DNA of 64,000 bases from Anaeramoeba flamelloides (GCA_027625915.1 JANTQA010000047.1:13702001-13766000), one strand, 5' to 3'; numbered from the stretch's first letter, positions 1 through 12,906 are shown. Numbers and translations: made by a program. Notes: generated by a model from the sequence alone, not told the origin.

Positions 1-304
1 CAATTCAAAAGATTTTAAATTAATAGTAAACGGCAAACCTATTTTCATTCACAAATTTATTCTCATTGCTCGAAGTAACTTATTTTCCTCATTTTTCAAG
101 AATTACCCAAAAGAATTAGCACAATTAAAAGACCACTCAAACAGTTCTTTCCAATCCATCAACATTTTAATAAAATACCTTTATACAGATAACATTGATA
201 CAAATTTAAATAAAAACACCTTTAATGAACTGGCAAACGCTTTAGAATATTACCAACTCAGTACAAAATCAATGCTAGATTATTATTTAGAGAAAAATTA
301 TTAA
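1..304 (+). CDS. BTB-domain protein, C-terminal part (5' end outside window)
   Basis: An open frame enters at base 2 and ends at TAA (302-304), giving 100 residues with no start in the window. It reads as a BTB/POZ fold: a DFKLIVNGKPIFIHKFIL segment (strand, then the conserved H-K-x-x-L helix), then LIARSNLFSSFF, then an INILIKYLYTDNI helix typical of the BTB core, then a closing helical stretch. BTB domains dimerise and often link substrates to Cullin-3 ubiquitin ligases. In related protists such a C-terminal BTB often follows RCC1 repeats, but nothing upstream can be seen here. Domain call is from sequence; the role is inference from the family. Confidence 0.82.
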   Translation, partial: NSKDFKLIVNGKPIFIHKFILIARSNLFSSFFKNYPKELAQLKDHSNSSFQSINILIKYLYTDNIDTNLNKNTFNELANALEYYQLSTKSMLDYYLEKNY

Positions 305-2437
305 ATAATCATCTTTTATTACTCTTATTTATATACTTATTTTTTACCCCCTTTTTTGTATACTTTGCAAATTTTTCAGAAAAACAAAAAAATTTTCTTT
401 TGTTTTTTTTTTTTAGAAAATTTTGAATGAGAAAGAATTTTTTAATTAACTGTTCTTATTTTATTCATTTTTTTATTCTTTATTTAATTTATACAAATTA
501 ATAATAAATAATAATCAAAATAAATTTTTATTAATATTTTTTTTTTTTATTTTTTTTCAGTCAATTTTATTTTACAAATATTTAACGAATGTTTTTACTG
601 CAAATTCAAAAAAGTGTTTTAGAGTTTTTCATTTCAATTTCTCTTTTTTAGATTTTTTTTTAATTTTTTTCAGTTGAAAGGTAAATGCTGCTTAAAGAAA
701 GTTACTTTTTGGAATATTCTTTGAAGAAACTGTTTTAAAATCGGGGTTTGTGAATTTTTAAAAATTAAAAATGCACTAAAACTTTTTTGGTATGTATTTC
801 AATTTAGTTTAAGCCCTTTTGGAATAGAAATGAAGTTCTTAAGGAAACAACATGTTGGGCTATTCAACGACTGTAACAGAATTTTTAAATTTACAATTTC
901 ATTGTATTAATATTTAATGTGTTTCAAAATGTTTTTTGATCAGTTAAAATTTTGAAAATACAAAAATTAAGTATATATATTATTATTATTTTTTTTTAAT
1001 TTTTGTTAGGAGTCTTTCATTTTTTGTATGTAGGATGAAAGAAAAAGTATACACATCCAATATTTCTTTTAAATTTTTATTTCTATTCAAAATTTATCAC
1101 CTATTACTGCAATTGAATTATTTTCGATTTTTGAAATCACCTATATGCACTTAAGGACATTGTCTGTACCACGGTATCATTATGGTTTGGAAGCCGACAC
1201 CTTAAAAAAAAATTTGCAAACTCAAGATTTGGGAGCTTTGTAAAAAAAATTAAAAATAAAATAGTAAACCAACAGAAATAAAAGATCAAAAACAAAATAT
1301 AATTCTTAAAAACTAACACCTTTTAGAGTTATCTTTAATATCCATACCCAAAAATAATTTTCAGACCCAATATGCCCATTTCTTCAATAAAAGTTATTTA
1401 TTAACCCAAAAAAATGATATGATTTCAATGGATTAATTTAATTGTAAACTTTGTTATTTAACCAAATGAAAAAAATTTTTCCACCTTCAAGTATTATCTA
1501 CCTTTTATTTAAATTTCATAAAAAATTAAAAACCAATATTTACCCACCATTAAAATAAAAACAACTAGTCAAAAAACTATTAATAATTATATTACATACA
1601 TTATATCAATATTTTTTTTCTAATTTTGAATATTTATTATTTTTATTTTAATAATAACATCCTTTTCCAATATTTAATCAACAAAGGGAGTTATAAAAAA
1701 AATACATCCAAAAAACAATATTTTTTATCCAAAAATAACAATTGAGAATCTAAAAATGTATAAGAATTTGAAATTGATCTCAATAACCACCTGTCAAATC
1801 AATTAAAAAATTTTCAAATTAGAATTTATTTTTAATTGTTTTGTAATTTCAATTTTGATTCGAAAATTAATTAATTTCCAAAAGACATACATGAACTCAT
1901 CATTTAATAAAACTTGATTCTATACACCGCCCTTATTCTATCCATGAATGAATAACAAATGATTACTATTGTAGAAAACAGTAAAAAGAAATTTTTTCTA
2001 GTATTTAATGGTTTAGAGCACAACGAATTACTTCCTCAATTCTTTGAAATTCTTGAAAACACAACAACACAGGATATTAAAAACGAAATAATTTTATTTT
2101 TATTTTATTAACTGGCAAAGTTTACAAATTGTTATTATTATAGAGGGGATTTAATCCACACGCTAGCTACAATTCAACTTAAATTCCCTTTCAGAAAGTT
2201 AAGTGTTAAATCAGTATTTCACAATTATTCAGAAAAAGTATTGACCAATTATCTTTATGGTTAAAAAGCTAAAACATAAAATTAACTAGAAAAAAAGAAA
2301 AGAAACAAAATTCAAAGGAGTTTATACGAACCGATTAATAAAAAAGCAAAAACAAAAAACTAATTTTATCTTTAATTAAGTGTAACCTAAAAATACAGCC
2401 CAGAGTTAGTGTTAATATATTTTATTATTTATAATTA
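305..2437. other. Intergenic, no gene seen
   Basis: Very A/T-rich DNA with long T and A runs, stops in all frames and only chance ORFs of 60-90 codons. It separates the BTB gene end from the first MITE. No RNA gene or promoter motif could be recognised. Confidence 0.6.
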
Positions 2438-2633
2438 CAGCCAGTTCCACTTTTAAGGCACAAACTTTCAACGAAATTTAAGGCACAATAAAAATCTTAA
2501 ATTAAGGCACAAAATTTAGATTCTAGTAAAATAAATTGTAAAAAAAAAAATTACAAATTTTGTGCCTTAATTTGAGATTTTTTTGTGCCTTAAATTTCGT
2601 TGAAAGTTTGTACCTTAAAAGTGGAACTAACTG
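2438..2633. mobile_element. MITE family A, copy 1
   Basis: A 196 bp near-perfect palindrome. The left arm opens CAGCCAGTTCCACTTTTAAG and the right arm closes with its complement; TA stands on each side (2436-2437, 2634-2635). A TA target duplication with terminal inverted repeats is typical of non-autonomous Tc1/mariner-type elements. No coding capacity; ORFs across it are chance readings of the palindrome. Confidence 0.88.
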
Positions 2634-3917
2634 TAATTTTAATACCCATTTTGAAAATCTTTTTTTAAATCTTCTGGTTTCTTTTTTATATACATTTAGA
2701 CTGATTTATTTGTATAAGTATGTTTTTTTTTTGTATTTATCTTTATACTACCATTTAAAAAGGCACCTATACTGTCCCTTTTTTAGGATCACACTATTAG
2801 TGAACAACCACTGTATACCTCCTGTATTGTAACAACATTTCCGAATTCAAAAAAAAAAAAAAAAACTAACCAGAGAAACAATGAGAAAAAAGGCAATTAT
2901 TAACGATTTTTCAAATATCAATTTTGTTTTTTGTATGTGTTTTACAAAATAATTATTGAAAATTTATTTTTTATTTGGAGATTTTTATGAATATACATAC
3001 ATATATATATATATATATATATTCTGAACATTATTAATTTTAAATATTTGTTCACATTTAAACCAGTTCAAGGTTATCATTTGTCCTTTCTCAAAAAAAA
3101 TAGTTAATAATAACTAGTTTTTATATACAAAAATAAATTATACCAAGCAAAAATCCAGAAAAAACATAACCAGAGTTTATATTAAACTACCCCTTATTAC
3201 TATATTTTTTTTGAAAGTCCCTGTATTATCTGGTGAAATATAATTACATATATTATGAATTATTATGGTATTAGAATTGTTATGAAAATCAAGCAATAAA
3301 AATAAATTTTCTTTTACTTAGAATATATATTATAACCAAATTTTTGTTTTTTTTGCTGATAATATGAAATATTTCTAAACATATTTTAAACTGATGGTAA
3401 ACAACTAATTCAAATAACACACAAAATATGTAATAAACCGAGGAAATTTTTTTTTTTAGTTTTTAATTTGCACTTGTAAAAAAATATCTTAAAAAGTCTA
3501 TAATGATTAAAAAAACATAAATAAAAAAACATTTGACATTATTACTTTATTGTTTTGATTTTGTAAAAAGTATCAAAATAAATCTCAATTTTTCCAACTT
3601 AGAAAATATATTTATATTAATAAGCATTGGATTTGTAAAAACTCTATTAATAAGCGTAAAAGGTAGAAATGAGTAATATCTGACCAAACCCCTGATAATC
3701 TTATTTTCTCACCAAAAAATAATTTTCATGAATTTTCTTGTTATTAAAAAAAAAAAAAAAAAAAGTTGCTATAATCATTTACAATAACTTTTATTTATTA
3801 ATTTATTTCAAAAACACATCATATATTAAAATAAAAATAAAAAAATAAAAAAACAAAAATAACATTAAAAACATTAAATATAAACAAACAACCCCCCACA
3901 ATATTTATTAACAAATA
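2634..3917. other. Intergenic between MITE A1 and ATG4 3' end, with AT microsatellite
   Basis: No gene seen. Contains a (TA)n run at about 3000-3022 and an A18 run near 3748. The stretch just after the ATG4 stop is A/T-rich and probably holds that gene's 3' UTR on the minus strand. Confidence 0.6.
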
Positions 3918-6900
3918 TTAAATTATTGAAAAAATCGATCTTGTTCCAAATTTTTTGGAAAATTTTTTGCCTCTTTCAATAAAATCATTTAAATCATCTA
4001 AATTTTTGATTAAAAATCCTAAAACCATTGACGGGTCAATGTTTTTCATTTTCAATCGATAAATGAAATTTTGATGGTAACTGCTTGTATCAAAAACATT
4101 TTTATTATAAGTATTCACATGCTCTTGGGTTTTGTGTGGATCTAAAAAATAAAAATTATCTTCTTGTATTGCAACAAAGTATAAGCTAGAATTAGTTTTA
4201 CCACCAACAATTCCAATAGACTGGGGGAATTTCATTATTTCGGTAAGAGGTTCTATATAGGTTTCATTGAATTTTCTCATTCCTAACCTTACAGGTATAA
4301 AAATTACTGTTGGCTTCCATTGTTCAAAATCATTTTTTAAAAGTTTGAAAAATGGTGGTTTTTTGTTGATTTTTTTTTCATTTTTTTGCTTATTCACATT
4401 GCTATCAACATTTAAACCAATTCTAACCAATTTATTATTATCATCTTTTTGATCATTTGTTATTGAGTTTTCATGTAGAAAATGTATTTGTAATTTTATT
4501 AATTTATTATCACTAGAAAAATTTTCTTCACTAATTTGAATATTTGTATTGCTTTTTAATTTTGATTGGGATTTAATATCAACTTTTTTCTTTTTCTTTA
4601 TCTTTTCTTTCTTTTCTTTTTCAGTAGTTTTTATTTTTGTTTTTCCTTTTGGTTCAAGACTGTTTTTTTTATAAAACCCTTTTAAATCGTTGCCATTAAT
4701 AACATCAAAATCATCTAAAAAAAATGATTTCTCTTTTTCTTTTTTATATTTTTCCTTCCCCTTCCCCCCTTTCTTATTGTTGCCTCCTTTCTCCCCATCT
4801 TTATTTTTTTTCTTCCCTTTTACCTTATTTTTATTTTTTTTAATTTTATCCAATTCTCTTTCTGATTTTTCTTCATCATCTGAAATTGAAATAGGAAGAT
4901 TTGAATTTAAATCATTATTCGTTTCCACATATTTATTTATATAATCATCATTATTATTACACACCTTTGTTGGGAGGTTGTTGAGACTTTTTTCATTTCT
5001 AAGCAACTGTGTTGATTTTTTGTTTGTTTTTCTAACGCTATTGCCTTTTTTTAATGATTTTTCTTCTTCTGTACTTTTGTTATTAGATTTACTATTTGAT
5101 CTTATTTGATCAAATTCTTGCAAAATATTTTCGTCAGGATTTGAAATTAATTCGAGCTTTTCTTTTTGGAAATTTTTTTTTTCTTTAATAATTTCAAAAT
5201 AGTTTTCGGAAAAAAAATTATTTTTCTTTTTTTGATTTTGTTTTTTTTTCTGCTCTTTTTGAAAAACACTTTTATCAAGAGTAATTGATAACCCATTTTC
5301 ATCTGTTACCTTTTTTTGATCCCCTTTGGTAACATTTAAATCATGATAATAATTTTTTGAAGATAATGGCTTAAATAACATTTTCAAAGTTGAATTTTTA
5401 TTTGTTTTTTTACCAAGTTCTTTGATTTTATTAAGATATATTCCAGAATCTTCTGCAACATACATATTAAAATAATCACCATGATTTTTTGAAACCAGAT
5501 TTCTATTATCAATAAAATAAATAAATAAATAAATAAATGTTTTTTTTTAAATTTTTTTTTTATTGGTTATTTTTGATTTTTTTATTAGGTGTTTTTGATT
5601 TTTAAAATTAAAAAATATCTAAAGTCATTTCCAAAAAGTGAAAAACAAAAAGTTTTATAAAAGTTATTAAAGTAATTTTAAAAAGAGGATACTAAATGTT
5701 TTATAATGTATTACTCAAACTGCTTATACGATTGATTCAAACTGTTTGAGTAACACGTTTGAAACCTTTTAGTTATTGTCATTTTAAAAGTGTGTATTAA
5801 AAACATCAATTGAATTGTTTACTATTTTTAATTTTTTGAATTAGGTAACTTGTTTCGGTCTTTCAAATTTTTTTTCAACGATTCATATTAGGCTAAATTT
5901 GTGTTCTTTGAAATAGAAAAAGTCAAAGAAAAGTAATTGATGAAGTATAATCATTTGATCGATCAATAATTGTTACCAAAATATAAACAAATTTAACAGT
6001 ACATTTTTTTTACCCTCTCTAAAAATTTTCTCTTTAACAGATTAGATGCGATTTCATCTAATCCTTAACAATAATTTCAATGCATTTTTTTGTTTTTCAC
6101 TCCAAATTTTCTTAGAAAACTAAATTGGGTTTAAAATTCTTATGATGAATATTTCTAGATCCTGATGCCCACAAACTCTTTGAATTAGAAATCACAACTT
6201 TCGTCAATTCAAAATCCTCTCTTTAACAGATTATTATTTTTTTTAACATTTAACACGTAACAATAAATCCTCACTCCAAAAATTTTGAGCACAGTATTTA
6301 TTTATTTTGAATGATTATTTTTTTTTTTTTTTTGTGGTATCACAAAAATGATCAATAATAGTTAATATTTTAATTGATTAATGGTACTAAATTAGTATTT
6401 CTCACATATAATTTATTTAATAAGATTTTTATTTCAATAATTTAATTTAGGAGTCTTAAAAATTTTTTAATTGGGGTTTATTTTATAAATATATTATTAA
6501 TATTTGCCAAGTTATTTATTGGAACTTAATAAAAAGAAAGTGGAATTAATTTTACCTTAAAACAAGGGAAACAGTTGTTGGTGAATGCCTATTATGAGTA
6601 AAAATAAATAATAATTAATTGGAAAATAAGATGAATAATATTTTTATTAATATTTAGAATAAAAGTATTTATAAAAGCAAATTTCTCATTTAGAATAAAT
6701 TCATTTTTCTCCTTTTTCTTAATTTTTAAACTTGGTGTTTTTCTTATTTTTTGTTTTTGTATTTTTATTTTGTATTCTAGGAGTAATAAAATAATATAAT
6801 TTAAACAACAAATTTCATTTTACTTTTTATATTACATAATTACTTTTATAAAAAACCAATTATTTGTTAAGAAATTTAAGTAAGGAACTTTGTTTAATTT

Positions 6901-9900
6901 TTTTTATTATTAATAAATTTGAAAGATTAATATAAAGAAAATTAAAATTAATAAAAAATATTACCATTGCCCGGCAGAAAGGCCAAATCCATGCCCTTCG
7001 TTTATCATTTTATGTATCGAATAAGGTGAAAATTGGTCATCGCCAAACCATCTAATAATCTAATTTGGAAAATAATTATAGAATAATAAAATGATTTCAT
7101 TATTGATTCATGATTATAAAAGTTAAAATTAAAATTGGAATAAAAAGGGTAAATTTACATTTAAATAAACCATTAATTCTCTTTTTGTTGATTTTTCAAT
7201 TCTCCAATCTATTGAAATAATTTCAAAAATATAAAGATTTTAAATATTGGTACAAAAAAAGAATATTTTAAATAATGAAATTAAAAATAAAAAAAAAAAA
7301 AAAGGAAAGTAGCTTACCCCTTCCAAGAAAATATAATAAAAATGCTTGTGCTAACATCATTTGGCCTAAATTATTAAAATTGATTGATTTTAAAGATGAA
7401 CATTTAAGATAAAATTAAAAATGGTTTATTAATTTGTTGTCAATTTCGATACTCAAAGAAAAATGAATTATAACTAAATAAAAAATTAAATATTACTCAA
7501 AAAAATAATAAAATATATGTAAATCGGTTCCAGATTGATATTGAAATCTTTTAAATTAAAAAGTTATTTGTTGAAAAAAACTGCAAAAATTTTACAAAGT
7601 ACATAATTATTTTTTTTTTCAAATTTAATTTGTATTTTTGTTTTTTAATTTTTAATCAAATAGATATATATATATATATATATATATATACTCAATTCCA
7701 AAAATTGGGGCACACCTTCAAAATCAATTTAATTCTACGAAAGGTGATATTTGACTCTTAAATCGAAACATTAGATATTAACAATCAATGTAAATAATTT
7801 TAAAGTTAATTATTTATCATTTTTTTTCATTATTTTTTGATTTTTGATTTTCAATAATTTTTTTGATTTTTTTTGGATTCTTTTTTTTTAAATGAAAAAA
7901 AATTAAAATTTTTTTCAAAACTTTTTGAAAATCTCAAAATCACTTTAAAATGAAATTTAAAAGTTTTCATTCTGATCACAAAAAAAAAATAATTTTTTTC
8001 TATCAAAAATGAAAAAAGATTCTTTTTTTATCAAGAAAAAAATTTTTTGAAAAAAATCATGATATGGTGTACTAGGGCACATGGCCTACAAACAGACCTT
8101 ATTATCATTTATGGAAGTGTGAATACTGAATATATTATTAATGATATTATCAAAAAAATCAAATGTAATTCAACTCACTAATTCAGAATATAGTGAGTTG
8201 AAATGGATTTTCCAAAAGGATGGAGCTTGTCCACATACTTCAAAAAAAAACCCAAACTTACTTAAATCGGGGATGTAATGTTCTGGACCCATGACCCCCA
8301 ATTCCACAAATTTAAATCCAATTGGGAATTTATGGATACTAAACTGAAAAATTGTAACCAAAAAACGAAGAAGAATTCTTAAAATTTTCACGAATGTATG
8401 AAATACTTTGAGTTGGGAAACCTTAGAAAAGTAGTAAACTCTATATTTAAAAGGATAGATTTAGTTATCAAAAGACAAACTGAATCTATTAATAGTTTTT
8501 ATTAATTTTTCTTTCAATAAAAATGGATTTTTTGGTAACCGTGTTCCAAAAATAGGGGCACACTTTTTTTTATTTTTTCTTTTTTTATTTTTCGAATTGA
8601 ATTTTAAATTTACTATAAAATATATAAATAGTATTAATTAAATATTTTCGGGTCTTTTATTATTTTAATGTTTAAGTATCATGTATTTTGGAGTATATTT
8701 TTATTAATGTATTTTTTTTTGTGTGTCCCATTTTTTGGAATCGAGTTTATATTGCTATTGAATGGTAATCAATAGATAAAACAAATTTCATATGCGATGT
8801 TGAAAATATCATTTATAGTGAATAAATGTTTTAATCAAGTATTTTAGGTACTTGAGGGTACTCTATGGCACTTTCGTTAGGTTTTTTTTTTAATTTTAAT
8901 TTTTGAATAGAGAGAAATCATATAGATTTTACTCTATTCTTTTGAATTCTGGAAAAAGGACGTTAGCTTTTTTTGAGTTTTCTGTTTATTTGGAAAATCG
9001 ATAGATTTTTCAAATAAAAAAGAAAACCCCAAGAAAACTTAGGCACTTGGTGGCACTATACGAACACTTTCGTTTGTTTTTTTTTAATTTTTGAAATAAA
9101 CAGGAAATTAAATAAATTTTTGGTGTATTCCAAAAAGAAAAAAAAAAGTCGTTAGCTTTTATAGAATTTAAAAGAATTGGGTAAAATCTTTGATTTTACT
9201 GTATTCTTTTGAAATCTGGAAAATGGCCGTTAGCTTTTCTTGAGTTTTCTGTTTATTTGACAAATCAATAGATTTTATAAATAAAACAGAAAGCCTCAAA
9301 AAAAAAAAGCTAGTCGCTTGACGACCACTGAATATTTATCATCAATTATTTTTTTTTCTCTATTTCGGTTTTTTTAGATGAGTACAACATTTTCCAAACT
9401 ATTGATTATTATCTATTAAAAGTGAATATCTCAAAGACGAATTAAACTAGTTTTCATCCTATCATTTATTTTGGATTTTTTTAACCAAAAACTACCCTTT
9501 TTTTCTTGACTAGAGACTTTTTAAAAAAGATGGTACTACTAACAATAATAAATACGATAACTTCATGAATTTGAAGTTCTGGAATTTTGATTATATTGTG
9601 AATAAACTTTATTATTATCGGTGAAAGGTTAATGAACGTATTTGTTTTCTCAAACTTTTTTTTTTTTCAATTTTATTTTTTCATATGAGCGAACAGTAAA
9701 ACAATTTTGTGCCTCAGAAAATGTTCTTAAAAGAAATTTTTTTTCCTTAAAATTAAATTCACAACTAGTGCTTGTTTTAAAAATAAATGGGTTGAAGTTT
9801 GCAATATTGTCTTTTTATCACTTCAAAAAAAAACCTAATGTTGGTAAAAATAACTTGTATAGATTTCGTAAAACTCGTGTCGAAAATTAAAAGGCTTATT

Positions 9901-10876
9901 TCTTTTTTCTAAATTACCTATGGAATAAATGTATAAAAAAAACCTACAATAAAACAATAAGTAAATATGATATTGGTTTTATTTAGTCGTAATATTAAAA
10001 AAGGCATTCTGAAAATGAAAGATCAAATATGAAAATTTGTAACAAAAATACTGTTGATTGTAAAATAAATGGAATAAAATTTTCATTTGGCTTTCCAAAA
10101 ATAAAACACCTCAAGAATTAAAATATATCTAGAAAGACTCCAATTCTAAAAGGGAAAAGAATAATAATTTAAGTTTATTTAAGGTCTTAAAAATTTGAAA
10201 GGTATTCTTTTAAAATCATTTTTCGGAAAGCTGAATGAAAATTTTGTTCCATTTATTTTGCAATAAATAGTAATAATGAGAACAACTTTTTTTAAAATTA
10301 ATATGTTCGAGCGAGTGCAGAAAATTTACGATCAGCAAAGTTGAAGAAAATTTTTCAAAAAGTAAAGAGAACAAGCTCTGTTTCTTTTTAAGTGAAGGGA
10401 TTTCATTGGTTGTTTGTATAATTTTTTCTTTTTTTTGTTTGGTGAAGGACTTAAAAGATTAACTCGTTTATTCAAGTGTAATTATAAGAACAAAAACAAT
10501 AAAAAATAATTTTAACAAAAAATCACAAACCAGTTCGATACATACACCCCCAGCCAGTATCAGTGGTGTGGCATTCTATTTTGGGAAATTTCATTCGATA
10601 ACTGAGATAAATCCTCGATTCGAGATCCAAGATAAATTTTTTCCATTTATCTTCATTTTTTTTGTATTTTAAATTGGGTATGTGCTCCCTTCCAAGCATT
10701 TGGATTGCCTTGTCAGACTCAATCCCTTTTTTTTTGACTTTTTGTTTTTTTGTTTTAAATTGATGATCGTTCAGAAAATTGTGAGAAGATTGAAAATTTA
10801 GAACAATTTGGATTTTGGTTGTGATCCAAAACAAGACAAGTGTTTTCGAGAGACAAGCTGGTTGGTGATAAAACAA
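3918..10876 (-). CDS. ATG4: ATG4 cysteine protease (peptidase family C54), six exons
   Basis: Exons on the minus strand: 10876-10531, 7365-7318, 7208-7159, 7059-6965, 6588-6556, 5502-3918; all introns are GT-AG, phases match, and the sum is 2157 nt (718 residues). ATG4 trims the C-terminus of ATG8 and later frees ATG8 from lipid during autophagy. The active-site block DTGWGCMYRT has the nucleophile Cys111; exon 2 reads QMMLAQAFLLYFLGR, exon 4 FSPYSIHKMINEG and SAGQW, exon 5 HSPTTVSLVL. The second half has IPVRLG, PQSIGIVGGK and DPHKTQ with catalytic Asp645 and His647. A Lys/Glu/Asn-rich insert of about 330 residues separates Cys from Asp/His, against about 204 residues in human ATG4B. The protein ends IFSII, a possible ATG8-binding F-x-x-I motif. 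The start ATG is the first in exon 1; a further upstream exon cannot be excluded. Confidence 0.93.
7690..8747 (+). mobile_element. Decayed Tc1/mariner-like DNA transposon in ATG4 intron 1
   Basis: Ends are related inverted repeats: ACTCAATTCCAAAAATTGGG at the left, and at the right the complement of ACTCGATTCCAAAAAATGGG. Between them about 8060-8390 reads on the plus strand as Tc1-type transposase: a patch like G-x-x-DLIIIYGSVNTEYI, then FQKDGACPHTSKK (second catalytic Asp, codon at 8219), then NLNPIGNLW. The last block is normally DLNPIENLW, so the third acidic residue is Gly here, and there are stops in frame. It lies opposite to the host gene. A further copy of the end repeat at about 8541-8561 suggests a shorter derivative, 8541-8747, nested at or replacing the right end. 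Confidence 0.8.
8843..9330. repeat. Modular hairpin array I (ATG4 intron 1)
   Basis: A chain of inverted repeats with short spacers such as GGCACTTGGTGGCACT. Modules include GAGTTTTCTGTTTATTTG facing CAAATAAAACAGAAA, and AGAATTTAAAAGAAT facing ATTCTTTTGAATTCTGGAAA. The same modules occur at 44096-44335, 46838-47260 and 51112-51966. No ORF. Nature uncertain; possibly a fold-back type element. Confidence 0.6.
10051..10270. mobile_element. MITE family B, copy 1 (ATG4 intron 1)
   Basis: 220 bp with inverted termini of about 50 bp: the left reads CTGTTGATTGTAAAATAAAT then GG, then TTTTCATTTGGCTTTCC; the right is its near-complement. TA on both sides (10049-10050, 10271-10272). No coding capacity. 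Confidence 0.85.
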
Positions 10877-12298
10877 TCAGATAAAGGATTTTTAAACAAA
10901 AAAACTTGTATTCTTGTTGATAAAAAAAATTGAAAGGATCTAAAACATACTTAAGTGGCGAATTGTGTTTTTAAATCTATACATCATCTTTGCTTTGAGT
11001 TATTTGTGATTTTAAGAATATTTATTGAAAAGGGTAAATTGAAAAAAAAAATGAAAAAAAATTTTGTTTTAATCATCTTGAATAATAGGATGTTTTATTT
11101 TTTTTTGATGACAAAACAATAAAAAGAATATTGGTGCTATAAAGATCTTTACTAAATTCCAAATTGATTTGATTGTTGGAACTTTTTGAAAACTTTTTTT
11201 AGTCACGCTTTTTGAAGCCTTTTTACTTCACAAAATTCAAAGATTGTTTTTAAAATACAACAGGGGAGCAGACTAAAAAGGTTCTTCACTTGTTTGACTA
11301 AATTAACAAATGATTTCCTTGAGAAAACCATTTTGTAAAAATAATCCAACGAAAAGAAAGATCATAAAATCATCAATTATGATCTAGATTTATATTTGAC
11401 TTGTTTACTCGTCCTTTTGCCTGTAGTTATTGAAATTGGCTGGTTTTGAAATTTGTCAAATAAAATGAACATAACTAATTGTAGATTATTTTCAATAAAT
11501 GTGTTTCTGATCTATTTGATTTTTAAAAACTTAAATTTTGTCAGAATAAATAATGATTCCATTTTTTTGATATTTGAAGTGTTAATTTTGTGTCAAATTA
11601 TTCTAAAAATTATTTAATTTATTTTTATCAAAAAAAAACAAACTATAAAATCGAAAAACTATACAAACCAATATAGATCAGGAAAAAGAAACAATTAGAT
11701 AAATCTTAAAAAACAATATATAAAATATAAAACTGAAACACAACCATTTCTGTTATAGTAGGAAATCAACCATGTAACTACCAAAACGACCTTTAAATAT
11801 TGTAAAAAATAATAAAATCCAAAAATTCCAGTTATTTCACATTCGGGATCAAAATAATCTGTTCAGATTTGGTAAAACGCGTGTTTCAAAAAAAAAAAAC
11901 CAGTATCATTTTTCTTTAAAGCCTACACATTAAATGATCTACAAAACGGAAAACAAAGAAATATGTCAATATCATATTTGTTAGCTTAAAGTTCTAACAT
12001 GAAAAAGAAAAACTTAAAATGAAAGATCTAATATAAAATTTAAATTGAAGGATTGATTAATTTTTTTTGAAAGTTTTTGTTCATTAAGGACTATTCGAAT
12101 TTTATGCCCAGTGAGGGTTGAAATAAAATACTAGAAACAGAAAAGAGGCTTTAAAAGACAATGAATTGGGGAAAAGTCAAAATATTGCAATTTTTGGATT
12201 TTTTAGATTTTGCTTAGAAATCATTTATTGATCCAAAAACTTTTTGAATTTCCCAAACAAAACCAGGCAAAACTAAAAAGCTATTTTTTTTTGATATT

Positions 12299-12391
12299 AG
12301 GAAAATGCCACTCCACTTTCTTTTCAAGTATATTTATACTCTCTTGCTACACTCTAACGTACTTGAAAAGAAAGTGGATTGACATTTTCCT
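12299..12391. repeat. Long hairpin, 32 bp stem and 29 nt loop
   Basis: Arms 12299-12330 and 12360-12391 are complementary at 30 of 32 positions; the arm core is CCACTTTCTTTTCAAGTA. It is unlike the MITE families nearby and no TA-flanked longer element was found round it. It could be a small fold-back repeat or a small-RNA precursor. Confidence 0.55.
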
Positions 12392-12709
12392 TATGAAATT
12401 TTTTTCTAAAATATTTGTTGAGAATAATTCGGATTTGATGAAGGAAAATTTTTTTTGCCAAACTCAAAATTTTCCAAAAAAAACTTCAATTTTTCAAGTT
12501 AGCTAATTCCCTTATATCAAGTTTCTTTTAAGTCTATAAATATGTTACTAGGTGGAAAAATAGTATTCACAAACCATAAAATTCGAATAATCCTTAAAAA
12601 CCTTAGAATTTACCAAATTATCCCAAAATTATGAAAAATTTTTAACTTTATGATTAATAGTTTAAAAACGTGTAAAAATACCAATAGGTTTAGCCCCAGA
12701 ATAATCATA

Positions 12710-12906
12710 CAGATAGTTTCGTTTTTAAGATTCAAACTTGCAAGGAAATTTAAGGAACAAATAAAACATCAAATTAAAGCATATTTTTTGGATTTTTTTT
12801 TAACACAAATTATTTTACTATAATTTGAATTTTGTGCTTTAATTTGAGAATTTTTGTGTGCCTTATATTTCCTTGAAAGGCTGTGTCTTAAGAATGGAAC
12901 TGACTG
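12710..12906. mobile_element. MITE family A, copy 2 (diverged)
   Basis: 197 bp, TA at 12708-12709 and 12907-12908. Same palindrome as copy 1 but with more mismatches, particularly in the left arm, so probably an older insertion. Confidence 0.78.

Noticed and set aside
2560-2832. 90-codon plus-strand ORF and its twin at 15238-15594 (minus), both starting MCLNLRFFC
   Set aside because: Both begin inside family A MITEs; the similarity of their first 20 residues comes from the shared palindrome, not from a gene family.
8170-8391. 73-codon minus-strand ORF
   Set aside because: It is the antisense of the Tc1-type transposase relic, which reads on the plus strand.
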